Shown piece after piece: positions 1-6,722 of a stretch of 8,982 nucleotides of DNA. Numbering within the stretch: position 1 is the stretch's first letter; each line of letters begins with the position of its first letter. The notes beneath the pieces are model-generated. The model did no database searches. It was not told where the DNA came from and was given only the letters and a program-made list of their open reading frames with translations. The position numbers and the translations under genes were made by a program. This DNA is from DYTH01 sp964552725. Its GTDB lineage: Bacteria; Desulfobacterota; Syntrophia; Syntrophales; UBA5619. The stretch lies in assembly GCA_964552725.1 (NCBI GenBank), contig CAZKHU010000108.1, positions 1 through 8,982 of the forward strand, read 5' to 3'.

Positions 1-7
1 GCACCCT

Positions 8-937
8 TCACCAGTGCGCCTGGTTGCCGATGCGGTGTCCCATTACCTCTGCGGTATCGGAGATGACGACAAAGGCTTCGGGATCCTCTTCCCGGACAAT
101 GCTCTTCAGGACGGATATTTCCTGGAACGTGACAACCGTGTAGAGGATCCTTTTTTCTTTTTCCGAATAGGCGCCCTGGCCATGCAGGATGGTGACCCCC
201 CTCCCGATTTCGTCCATTATCCGGGATGATACCTTCTCCCAGAACGGGGTGACAATGAAGGCAGCCTTTCTCTGGCTCAAACCGGTAACAACGAGGTCGA
301 CGACCTTCGTCGTCACATACAGATAAATCATTGTGTACAGAGCGTCTTCGAGGGAGAAGAAAAACGCGGCGGCGCCCAGAATAAGCGTGTTGAATCCCAG
401 AATTGTCGTTCCCAGACGTACCGAAAAGCGATTATGGAGAATGACCGACAGGATGTCCGTGCCGCCGGCTGATCCCTGTGATTTCAGGATAATGCCGGAG
501 CCAAGCCCCTGAATCAATCCGGCGAGCAGGGCGGCAAGAAGCTTGTCATAGACCGGAACGGAGATTTGGACAAGGGAAACGGCGGTCGTGAAAACAATCA
601 TCCCGACAATGCTGTAAAGAAAAAACCGGCGGTTGACGAGAAACCAGCCGGCCATGAACAGGGGAATATTCAGCAGAAAATAGATCGCGGCTACCGGTAA
701 AACCGGCCAGAGATAGTGGAGCAGGATCGAGAATCCCACCACGCCGCCGCTGACAAAACCGCGGGGAATCAGTATGCCGTTGATCGCAGTGCCGCAAAGG
801 ACGCCGCCGATTGCCATCAGTAAAAGGTTCCAGGCGGCGGTCTTCAGGAATGACCAATTTACCTGCCAAGAAAAGCCCCTCATTGCCACTTGCCCCCGAT
901 TTTCCCGCGAGATACGCCCAAAGCCGCCTTTTTCCAC
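8..937 (-). CDS. YitT family membrane protein (DUF161 + DUF2179)
   Basis: Inner-membrane protein of the YitT family, whose transport or sensing role is not firmly known. Residues about 35-220 hold five to six hydrophobic segments, with family-like motifs NGILIPRGFVSGGVVGFS (53-70) and GSAGGTDILSVIL (155-167). Residues about 222-304 form a soluble C-terminal domain of the DUF2179 type (AAFIVT, GRGVTILHGQGAYS, ISDTAEVMG). Length 309 is close to the usual 280-290 plus a short extension. The start is uncertain. The GTG at 937 is the longest in-frame choice, while the ATG at 883 would give 291 residues, nearer the family norm. The best ribosome site nearby (960-966) points to an out-of-frame ATG at 953, so a one-base indel near the start is possible. 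The gene diverges from the DMT transporter. Family assignment is firm, function is not. Confidence 0.9.
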   Translation of the reverse strand: MEKGGFGRISRENRGQVAMRGFSWQVNWSFLKTAAWNLLLMAIGGVLCGTAINGILIPRGFVSGGVVGFSILLHYLWPVLPVAAIYFLLNIPLFMAGWFLVNRRFFLYSIVGMIVFTTAVSLVQISVPVYDKLLAALLAGLIQGLGSGIILKSQGSAGGTDILSVILHNRFSVRLGTTILGFNTLILGAAAFFFSLEDALYTMIYLYVTTKVVDLVVTGLSQRKAAFIVTPFWEKVSSRIMDEIGRGVTILHGQGAYSEKEKRILYTVVTFQEISVLKSIVREEDPEAFVVISDTAEVMGHRIGNQAHW

Positions 938-959
938 GGAACCCTTTTAACATCAAGGG

Positions 960-966
960 CCTCCTT
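960..966 (-). promoter_or_regulatory. Strong Shine-Dalgarno AAGGAGG out of frame with yitT
   Basis: The minus strand reads AAGGAGG, six bases and then ATG (953-951), an ideal ribosome site. That ATG opens a frame one base off the YitT frame. Skipping one base, for example in the A-runs at about 930-950 or the G-run near 895, would join this start to YitT. It may be the true start before an indel or sequencing error, or a leader ORF overlapping the gene. Confidence 0.6.
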
Positions 967-986
967 TTTCAATGATATTGGCGGTC

Positions 987-1014
987 ATTGCAAAAGTGAC
1001 GTTTTTCTTGACAA
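987..1014 (-). promoter_or_regulatory. Candidate sigma70 promoter for the YitT gene
   Basis: On the minus strand, TTGTCA (1014-1009) and TGCAAT (992-987) are separated by 16 bases. They match the consensus boxes at five and four of six positions. Transcription would begin near 980, giving a leader that contains the AAGGAGG ribosome site. The same TTGACAA also reads TTGACA on the plus strand (1008-1013), but no good -10 box follows it there. Prediction by eye only. Confidence 0.35.
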
Positions 1015-1044
1015 CTCGCAGGTTTTCATAAAGAACTCTAATCC

Positions 1045-1071
1045 CGCAGGCGCCTGCGCTTCCCGGCCGGG
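1045..1071. repeat. Two adjacent perfect palindromes between divergent genes
   Basis: CGCAGGCGCCTGCG (1045-1058) is a perfect 14-base palindrome, followed after three bases by CCCGGCCGGG (1062-1071), a perfect 10-base palindrome. They lie between the divergent YitT and DMT genes, about 30 bases upstream of the minus-strand -35 box and about 100 bases before the DMT start. The placement suits an operator or a structured RNA leader; neither is proven. Confidence 0.6.
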
Positions 1072-1106
1072 TGCTGAAACTCCAGGGGGGGGCCAATTCG
1101 CGTGCC

Positions 1107-1126
1107 GCGCTGACCGCAGGCAGCGC
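1107..1126 (+). repeat. Inverted repeat upstream of DMT transporter gene
   Basis: GCGCTG (1107-1112) and CAGCGC (1121-1126) are perfect 6-base arms around an 8-base spacer, so the DMT transcript could form a stem-loop here. No T-run follows, so it is not an intrinsic terminator. It is the third inverted repeat in this 230-base intergenic region, which also has a run of eight G at 1085-1092. Confidence 0.45.
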
Positions 1127-1167
1127 AACCAGTGAAAAAAATACTGTATAAGAAGGTATAATTTCCG

Positions 1168-2049
1168 ATGATCATCTATCTCAAGCTCGTCCTGACCGCT
1201 ATCTTCTGGGGAGGCACCTTTGTCGCGGCAAGGGCCGTCTCCGACCATATCGGCCCGTTTACCGGCTCTTTTGTGCGCTTTGCCGCGGCATCCCTGCTTC
1301 TTGCAGCGGCTGCGCTTCTCAAGGAAGGGCGACTCCCGCTCCTGAAGAGGCATCAGGCAGTTCCCGCGCTTCTCCTCGGCATGACGGGCGTCTTTGCCTA
1401 TAATGTCTTTTTTTTCAGCGGCCTGCAGACGATAACCGCCGGACGGGCGTCGCTGATTGTCGCGATAAATCCTGTGCTGATTTCCCTTCTATCAGACCTC
1501 TTCTTCCATGAAAAGCTGCACACGGCAAAGGTTGCCGGGGCTATTTCATGCCTGTCCGGGGTAATGCTGGTTGTCTCCCGGGGCAATCCCCTTTCCCTGT
1601 TTTCCGGCGGCGTTGGCCGGGGGGAATTGTTCATCATGGGGTGCGTCGTCAGTTGGGTAAGCTATTCCCTGATCGGCAAGGCCATCATGAAGGATTTAAA
1701 ACCCTTTGCCGCAGTTTTCTACTCATGCGCAATCGGCGCCGCAGCCCTGTTTCCACTGGCGCTTGCGGAAAACCTGACCGAAAAGATAGGAGGATTCGGC
1801 GTACTCGACTGGTCGGCGCTCCTCTATCTCGCCTTTTTCGGCACGGTTATCGGATTTTACTGGTACTACGAGGGAATCGCCGCAATCGGCGCCGCCCGCG
1901 CCTCCGTTTTTATCAATCTCGTTCCGGTAAGCGGGGTATTTCTCGGCTGGCTGCTGCTCGGGGAACCGGTGAATCTTTCAATAATCGCCGGCGCAGCGCT
2001 GGTAATGGGCGGCGTCTATCTGACCAACATCCCCCGGTCAAAATCGTAA
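1168..2049 (+). CDS. DMT superfamily transporter, two EamA domains
   Basis: Inner-membrane transporter of the drug/metabolite (RhaT/EamA) group, generally small-molecule exporters; the substrate cannot be told from sequence. The 293 residues carry about ten hydrophobic helices arranged as two EamA repeats (roughly 5-135 and 150-288). Typical motifs are AIFWGGTFVAARAV near the N-terminus, the AGRASLIVAINPVLISLL stretch closing the first repeat, SWVSYSLIGKA opening the second, and GAARASVFINLVPV with GWLLLGEP near the end. The ATG at 1168 has AGAAGG 11 bases upstream, a slightly long spacing, and gives the normal family length. The gene stands alone: the upstream gene is divergent, and a probable promoter lies before the next gene. 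Family call is firm. Confidence 0.93.
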   Translation: MIIYLKLVLTAIFWGGTFVAARAVSDHIGPFTGSFVRFAAASLLLAAAALLKEGRLPLLKRHQAVPALLLGMTGVFAYNVFFFSGLQTITAGRASLIVAINPVLISLLSDLFFHEKLHTAKVAGAISCLSGVMLVVSRGNPLSLFSGGVGRGELFIMGCVVSWVSYSLIGKAIMKDLKPFAAVFYSCAIGAAALFPLALAENLTEKIGGFGVLDWSALLYLAFFGTVIGFYWYYEGIAAIGAARASVFINLVPVSGVFLGWLLLGEPVNLSIIAGAALVMGGVYLTNIPRSKS

Positions 2050-2095
2050 AATTGCGGCAGGTCTGCCTTGAGTTTGGCCAAGCTCGGGAAAATCA

Positions 2096-2122
2096 TTGAC
2101 ATAAATCGGCAAGACGTATAGA
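2096..2122 (+). promoter_or_regulatory. Candidate sigma70 promoter for the 2226-6501 gene cluster
   Basis: A perfect TTGACA (2096-2101) is followed after 15 bases by TATAGA (2117-2122); a 17-base spacing to TAGAAA (2119-2124) is the alternative. Transcription would start near 2130, leaving a leader of about 95 bases that contains a run of eight C (2176-2183) and the CGGGCCCG palindrome (2185-2192). It lies in the 176-base gap between the DMT gene and the first gene of the four-gene run. No strong terminator is visible in that gap. Confidence 0.5.
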
Positions 2123-2225
2123 AATCAGCTCGGGGTTATCAGGAAACTTCACAAACGGCACTCACCGAACGACCGCCCCCCCCACGGGCCCGGGTTGCCA
2201 ATATTCACAAGGAGGATTGAAAGAT

Positions 2226-3053
2226 ATGCAGGCGCTCTTCACATTGACATCTTCGGAATCAAAGAGGCTGATCGGCAAGGCAGTTGCGGCTCTGCCGGAA
2301 ATCAAGGCGGCGAAGGACAACGGTTATCTTGTTGTCTCCCGCGGCTCGACAAACGCATTCATCCTCGAAGAACTGCTCGGGGAAAAAATTGAAAAAGAGC
2401 GGTATGCGGCGGGAATGGTTATCAAAGGGGTATTTTGCGTTCTGGGACAGAACCTGAGAACAAAACCCGTCGTTTTTCATAAAGGGGAAATAATGAACGT
2501 GGACCCGGGAGACGTTATCGAAAAGCTGACCCCCGGCGATATCCTGCTGAAAGGGGCCAATGCAGTCGATCCCTACGGAAACGTCGGTGTCGCGATGGCG
2601 GGCAAGGGGGGCGGAACGATGGGGCAGTTTTACATGGCGCTGAAGGCGATGGGCGTGGAAACCATCTACCCGGTCGGCCTGGAAAAACTTATCCCCTCGG
2701 TGCCTGACGCAGCCAGATACGGAGGAACGCTGAGCCTGGATAAATCGATTGGCGCCGTTACCGGCATGGCCTGCGTCTCCGACGGTCATATTTTTACCGA
2801 AATAGAAGCGATAGATTCCCTGTTCGGAATCGAGGCGGTTCCTTTCGCTGCGGGGGGATGGGGCGGCGCCGAAGGCGCAATAACGATAATTATCGACGGA
2901 GAAGATGACGATGTGGACGCCTGTCTGGAATTCATCAACGGCATCAAAGGAGAACCGCCGCTTCCAGCCGTCAAGGGGGCCTGCAAAGATTGCGGCATAA
3001 AGTGCAGTTTTGCCGGCATTGAAGACGACAAGCTGCCGTCCTGGCTGAGATAA
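2226..3053 (+). CDS. Uncharacterised protein, possible NagB/RpiA/CoA-transferase-like (LUD-like) fold
   Basis: I do not recognise a named family. The 275-residue product is soluble, with no signal peptide or membrane helix. Its middle runs through GDILLKGANAVDPYGNVG, a Gly-rich AGKGGGTMG and then PVGLEKLIPS. This recalls the phosphate/CoA-binding loops of NagB/RpiA/CoA-transferase-like proteins and the IVGIEKLVP-type strand of LUD (LutB/LutC) domains, but that is analogy by eye. The C-terminus has CKDCGIKC (Cys 253, 256 and 260), a possible metal or Fe-S site. The ATG at 2226 is preferred because GGAGG (2211-2215) lies ten bases upstream; a TTG at 2217 would sit almost on the ribosome site. 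It is first of four co-directional genes, 15 bases before xth. Coding status is firm, function open. Confidence 0.85.
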   Translation: MQALFTLTSSESKRLIGKAVAALPEIKAAKDNGYLVVSRGSTNAFILEELLGEKIEKERYAAGMVIKGVFCVLGQNLRTKPVVFHKGEIMNVDPGDVIEKLTPGDILLKGANAVDPYGNVGVAMAGKGGGTMGQFYMALKAMGVETIYPVGLEKLIPSVPDAARYGGTLSLDKSIGAVTGMACVSDGHIFTEIEAIDSLFGIEAVPFAAGGWGGAEGAITIIIDGEDDDVDACLEFINGIKGEPPLPAVKGACKDCGIKCSFAGIEDDKLPSWLR

Positions 3054-3068
3054 GGGAAAAACCGCGCA

Positions 3069-3860
3069 ATGGGATCGTTCAAGGTCGCCACCTACAACGT
3101 CAATTCTGTCCGGAGCCGCCTGCACATAGTTATTCCGTGGCTCCGGGAGAATTCACCCGACGTCCTGTGCATGCAGGAAACCAAGGTGGAAGACAGCCAG
3201 TTTCCCGTTTCCGCCTTTGAGGATATCGGATATCAGGTGACCTTCCGGGGCGGCAAGAGGTACAACGGCGTGGCTATCGCCTCAAAAACGGCGCCCACGG
3301 AGGTCATCCACGGTTTTCAGGATGACGGCCTTCCCGATGATGACCGGCTTGTCGCCGCCTTTTTTTCCGGGACTGTCGTCGTAAATTCCTATGTGCCGCA
3401 GGGCCGGGAAAAAGAATCCGTCCATTTTCTCTACAAGCTTGAGTGGTTCAAGCGGCTCGGCATTTTTTTTGACCGCCACTGGTCGCCGGACTCTCCGCTT
3501 GTCTGGTGCGGTGATTTGAACGTTGCCCCGGAGGACATCGACGTTCACGATCCCAGGCGGCTCCTCGGCCATGTCTGCTTCACCCCGGAGGTATGGAAGG
3601 CCTACGGCGCCGTCAGATCATGGGGGCTGGAAGACGTCTACAGACGGCACCATCCCGGCGAACCGGGCCGCTACACCTTCTTTGATTATCGGGTTCCGAA
3701 CGCGCTGCAGCGGGGATTGGGCTGGCGGATAGACCATATTCTTGCAACACCGCCGCTTGCCGCCCGTTCACTTTCCTGTGAAATAGACCTGTGCCCCCGC
3801 ACCGCCGAAAAACCCTCCGACCACACAATCCTGGTCGCCGAATTTGCTGCAAAAACATAG
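3069..3860 (+). CDS. xth: Exodeoxyribonuclease III / AP endonuclease (ExoIII type)
   Basis: DNA repair nuclease of the endonuclease/exonuclease/phosphatase superfamily. The family cuts DNA 5' to abasic sites and degrades 3' ends in base excision repair, using Mg2+. All signature motifs are present in the 263 residues: YNVNSVRSRL (9-18), QETK with the metal-binding Glu37, GVAIAS, NSYVPQG with Tyr108, GDLNVAP (148-154, with the catalytic Asp149-Asn151 pair), RIDHIL (Asp222) and the C-terminal SDH (Asp251-His252). Length agrees with the family (about 255-270). The ATG at 3069 has AGGGA 11 bases upstream, overlapping the previous stop. The next gene begins nine bases after this stop, so co-transcription is likely. 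No key residue is missing. Confidence 0.95.
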   Translation: MGSFKVATYNVNSVRSRLHIVIPWLRENSPDVLCMQETKVEDSQFPVSAFEDIGYQVTFRGGKRYNGVAIASKTAPTEVIHGFQDDGLPDDDRLVAAFFSGTVVVNSYVPQGREKESVHFLYKLEWFKRLGIFFDRHWSPDSPLVWCGDLNVAPEDIDVHDPRRLLGHVCFTPEVWKAYGAVRSWGLEDVYRRHHPGEPGRYTFFDYRVPNALQRGLGWRIDHILATPPLAARSLSCEIDLCPRTAEKPSDHTILVAEFAAKT

Positions 3861-3869
3861 GAACGGTTG

Positions 3870-4385
3870 ATGGACAAGATTGACATCCTCAATATCAATA
3901 ACGAAATAGCTATAAAATTCAGTAAATTGGAAAATGATATCGCCGTCTGTAGTGGACTCGGCCAGCTCTTCGCGAAACTTGTCTTTGACAGCGCCGATGC
4001 CTTCGGGATACCGGCTGTCTGGATATCGCTGCTGCGCATCCCCGAGACCTGGCCGATTGTCTATGCCCTGAACAACGAACCCTCGCTGAAAGACCGTCTG
4101 AACGTAATCGAACAGTCGTCTTTTGCGGAGATATGTCCGGATGCCCTCACACCCCTGCTTGCCTTTGCCGATGTCAATGCCTTCTACCGCCTGATGCCGC
4201 CCAAACTGAAGTTCATTATCCGTTCGATCGCCGTGGCGCCGATCAATCTGCATGGCTATACAATAGGGAGCATCAACCACGGGGATCCGTCCCCGGAGCG
4301 CTACCGTCCCGGCATGGATACCGCCATGCTCGAACATCTTATGGCCGTATTTTCGCGGCGGCTTTCCGAACTCCTCATGCGGTAA
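3870..4385 (+). CDS. Small GAF-like protein (DUF484-like), function unknown
   Basis: A 171-residue soluble protein. The C-terminal third (IAVAPINLHGYTIGSINHG, then PERYRPGMDTAMLEHLMAVFSRRL) has the strand pattern and RYRPGMDT-type ending of GAF domains in the DUF484 family, whose biochemical role is unknown. The N-terminal 40 residues look helical (LNINNEIAIKFSKLENDI), as in the helical lead-in of GAF signalling proteins. No catalytic motif or membrane segment is visible. The ATG at 3870 is chosen over the adjacent TTG at 3867 because AGGAA overlaps the xth stop six bases upstream. It sits between xth and the helicase gene with short gaps. GAF/DUF484 membership is inferred from pattern; coding status is firm. 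Confidence 0.8.
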   Translation: MDKIDILNINNEIAIKFSKLENDIAVCSGLGQLFAKLVFDSADAFGIPAVWISLLRIPETWPIVYALNNEPSLKDRLNVIEQSSFAEICPDALTPLLAFADVNAFYRLMPPKLKFIIRSIAVAPINLHGYTIGSINHGDPSPERYRPGMDTAMLEHLMAVFSRRLSELLMR

Positions 4386-4410
4386 ATTAACTTTAATCCC
4401 GGGCAGCAAG

Positions 4411-6501
4411 ATGGCGCAAAAAACAGACAACCGAAACAATCTACAAAAAAAACGCACTTCATCCCCGCCCCGGAGGCATGAAACTTCCGCCCGGCGGTTG
4501 AGCCGTGAACGGCCGCGCCTCCGGATGAACCCGGCAGCAGAGCCTCTTTTGAAGTCAATTTTCGCCCGGATCGGGAAGCCCCCGGATTCCGCATTTCGTC
4601 CCGACCCCTTTCAAATAGAGGCAATCGAGGCGATCCGGGAGGCGGACTGCCTCGTTACCGCCCCTACCGGCTCCGGAAAAACATGGATCGCCACAGAGGC
4701 GATTCGCACCGTATTCGCAAACGGCGGGCGCGCCTGGTACGCCTCGCCGTTGAAGGCGCTCAGCAATTCCAAATGGGTCGAATTCGGAGAGCTGTTCGGA
4801 CCTCAAAACGTCGGAATCGTAACCGGCGATACAAAGGAAAACACCGCTGCCCCCGTTATTGTCGGCACTACCGAAATTCTGCGCAACCAGCTCTACGACA
4901 CGATGCACAGCGGAAAGGACCTTAATTTCGACCTCGTCATCCTCGATGAGGCCCATTTTCTCGGCGATCGCGACCGGGGGGTCGTCTGGGAGGAGATCAT
5001 GATCTACCTGCCTGCCCGGATCAACCTGCTGCTGCTTTCGGCAACGATCGGCAACGCCGAAGAGATCGCCGAATGGCTCTCCTCTATCAGGGCAAAACCA
5101 TGCCGTGTGATTCGGGAGGTCAAGCGCCCGGTTCCGCTGTTTCCCCTGTTTCTGCATCCCTCCGGCCGCCTGATGCCGCTCGTCGAGGGAAATCGGCTTT
5201 TCGCCAAGATCGACGAATTCGTCAACCAGCGCCATGGACGTTTGGAGCGGGGTCTGCCGAAATTCGGCGAGGTTCTGGAGGTGCTCGAACATCATAACCT
5301 GCTGCCGGCGATTTTTTTCCTTAAATCACGCTCCGAATGCGACGCGGCCCTCGCAATGTGTTCCCCCGCAAGCAACCCGTCCGATGATTTCCAGCGCGAT
5401 CTCGCCGCCGGCATAAAGGACGCTCCCTACCTCCAGAACCATCGGCAACTCCATGAACTCAGGACCGCCCGCGTCGCCGCCCACCACGGAGGACAGCTCC
5501 CAGCCTGGAAATTTTTTGTTGAAACGATGATGAAAAATGGCCATCTCCGGGCCATCTTCGCGACCTCGACGGTCGCCGCAGGGGTCAATTTTCCCGCCCG
5601 GACGATTGTCCTGCTGAACTCGGACCTCTTCAACGGCAGTGAATTTTCCCCGTTGAGCGGTACGGAATTCCACCAGATGACCGGGCGGGCCGGAAGGCGG
5701 GGACAGGATCAAATCGGCTTCATGCTGACCATTCCCGGGCGGTTCATGGACATGCTCCATGTCCGCAAACTGCTTTCCCGCGATCCGGAACCGATCGTAA
5801 GCCAGATCCGCAGCGACTTCTCGATGGTTCTGAATCTCCTGCTTTCCCAGACGCCGGAGGACATCCGCAATATCTTTTCTCAATCCTTCGCATCGTATCA
5901 GCGCCAGCAGGGAAGAAAAGGAAAAGACAACCAGCCTGATCTCTGGAGCGACTTCCAGCGCCATCTCCTGCTGCTCAAGGAGGAGGGATTCGTAGGCGCA
6001 GATGAGCGCCTGACCGAAAACGGGATATGGGCATCCAAATTGCGGCTCGATCAGCCGCTGTTGATCGCCGAATGCCTGCGGCGGGGGGTTCTGCCGAGAA
6101 ACGACGAAAAGCTCTTCGCCGCCGCGATCGCCCCGTTCGTCTATGATGGCGATCAGGAGGCAACACTGATAAAAAAGGATATCCCCGGCCGTCTGACCCG
6201 CGCCTGCAACCGCATTGCCAAGGCCATAGCCCCCCTCTCGGAACGCCTCAAAGATCGCGATTTCCCTGTATCTCCACTGATGCTCTGGCCGGCCGTGATC
6301 ATCTACGAATGGGCAATCGGCGGCGACTGGGACAGAATCGTCAAGAGAATGGGGATCGCCGAAGGAGACATGGCGATGCTGATCCTGAGAACAGCCGACA
6401 ACCTCCGGCAATTGATGTCGCTTCGCGATACGCACCCGGAAATCGCGGCGCTCGCGGCGGGGGCAAGGGAGGCAATCCTCCGCGAACCGGTGATTTTTTA
6501 A
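4411..6501 (+). CDS. Ski2/Mtr4-like DExH-box helicase with DSHCT-like C-terminus
   Basis: ATP-dependent superfamily 2 helicase of the Ski2-like group, which unwinds RNA or DNA 3' to 5'. In the 696 residues one sees motif I APTGSGKT (84-91), motif II DEAH (179-182), motif III SAT (210-212), motif V FATSTVAAGVNFPAR (from 383) and motif VI QMTGRAGRRG (422-431). Residues about 550-690 resemble the DSHCT domain of Mtr4, Ski2 and actinobacterial HelY, including LDQPLLIAE and EGDMAMLILRTADNLRQL. The Mtr4 arch/KOW insertion is absent. The first 38 residues are basic and low in complexity. An ATG at residue 39 (4525) is an alternative start, and neither start has a strong ribosome site. It is last in the run, 25 bases after the GAF gene. 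The physiological substrate (RNA turnover or repair) is unknown. Confidence 0.93.
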   Translation: MAQKTDNRNNLQKKRTSSPPRRHETSARRLSRERPRLRMNPAAEPLLKSIFARIGKPPDSAFRPDPFQIEAIEAIREADCLVTAPTGSGKTWIATEAIRTVFANGGRAWYASPLKALSNSKWVEFGELFGPQNVGIVTGDTKENTAAPVIVGTTEILRNQLYDTMHSGKDLNFDLVILDEAHFLGDRDRGVVWEEIMIYLPARINLLLLSATIGNAEEIAEWLSSIRAKPCRVIREVKRPVPLFPLFLHPSGRLMPLVEGNRLFAKIDEFVNQRHGRLERGLPKFGEVLEVLEHHNLLPAIFFLKSRSECDAALAMCSPASNPSDDFQRDLAAGIKDAPYLQNHRQLHELRTARVAAHHGGQLPAWKFFVETMMKNGHLRAIFATSTVAAGVNFPARTIVLLNSDLFNGSEFSPLSGTEFHQMTGRAGRRGQDQIGFMLTIPGRFMDMLHVRKLLSRDPEPIVSQIRSDFSMVLNLLLSQTPEDIRNIFSQSFASYQRQQGRKGKDNQPDLWSDFQRHLLLLKEEGFVGADERLTENGIWASKLRLDQPLLIAECLRRGVLPRNDEKLFAAAIAPFVYDGDQEATLIKKDIPGRLTRACNRIAKAIAPLSERLKDRDFPVSPLMLWPAVIIYEWAIGGDWDRIVKRMGIAEGDMAMLILRTADNLRQLMSLRDTHPEIAALAAGAREAILREPVIF

Positions 6502-6509
6502 TTTGCCGC

Positions 6510-6539
6510 TTGACATCTCCCCTGACTGCATTGTATAAG
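6510..6539 (+). promoter_or_regulatory. Strong sigma70 promoter of tRNA-Glu, GC-rich discriminator
   Basis: TTGACA (6510-6515) and TATAAG (6534-6539) are 18 bases apart and lie 62 bases before the tRNA, just after the helicase stop. The -10 box is followed by CCGCGC, the GC-rich discriminator typical of stable-RNA promoters under stringent (ppGpp) control. The predicted 5' leader is about 55 bases and would be removed by tRNA processing. Confidence 0.75.
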
Positions 6540-6600
6540 CCGCGCTTTCCGGACGGTTTCGGATGGTCCGATTGGAAAGACCGACCGACAAACATACAAT

Positions 6601-6676
6601 GTCCCCATCGTCTAGAGGCCTAGGACATCAGCCTTTCACGCCGGTAACCGGGGTTCGAATCCCCGTGGGGACGCCA
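6601..6676 (+). tRNA. tRNA-Glu (anticodon UUC)
   Basis: A full cloverleaf is visible. The acceptor arms GTCCCCA (6601-6607) and TGGGGAC (6666-6672) pair over seven bases, with discriminator G6673 and an encoded CCA (6674-6676). The D-arm region reads GTCTAGAGGCCTAGGAC as in known bacterial tRNA-Glu. The anticodon loop CTTTCAC (6632-6638) gives anticodon UUC for GAA/GAG. The T arm is CGGGG-TTCGAAT-CCCCG. The anticodon stem TCAGC/GCCGG has a U-G pair at its outer end and an A-C mismatch at its centre, which is unusual. The tRNA has its own promoter and terminator, so it is a single-gene unit. Confidence 0.97.
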
Positions 6677-6722
6677 ATATGTACGGGGGGGGTATAAACA
6701 TAGCCCCTCACCTTTTTTCACC

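Noticed and set aside
1157..1162. TATAAT just before the DMT start as a -10 box
   Set aside because: It lies five bases from the start codon with no -35 box at the right distance, so a transcript from it would lack the AGAAGG ribosome site.
2051..2075. GGCA-GGTC-TGCC hairpin after the DMT stop as a terminator
   Set aside because: The stem has only four to five pairs and the following stretch (TTGAGTTTGG) is not a T-run, so it is too weak to call.
1548..2099. Plus-strand open frame overlapping the DMT transporter
   Set aside because: The product is Arg-rich and lacks membrane segments, as expected of a shifted frame of a transporter gene. The EamA frame is clearly the real one.
2259..3125. 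Long open frame on the minus strand opposite the unknown protein gene
   Set aside because: It is antisense to a well-supported gene with a ribosome site, its product is Arg/His/Phe-rich without family motifs, and it has no proper initiation signal.
5326..6591. 421-codon open frame on the minus strand opposite the helicase gene
   Set aside because: It is a mirror-frame shadow of GC-rich codons in the helicase. The helicase frame carries motifs I to VI and DSHCT features, while this one shows no domain.
6601..6676. tRNA-Glu 3' end as an attachment site of an integrated element
   Set aside because: I could find no second copy of the T-arm/acceptor end in the window and no integrase gene, so there is no positive evidence for an island here.
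2197..6680. Shared octamer GCCAATAT at 2197-2204 and 6673-6680
   Set aside because: An eight-base match occurs easily by chance in 9 kb, and the second copy includes the tRNA CCA end.
6685..6716. GGGG/CCCC hairpin and T6 after the tRNA as a first terminator
   Set aside because: The stem has only four to five pairs with a long loop, and the T-run is separated from it. The terminator at 6748-6779 is far better.
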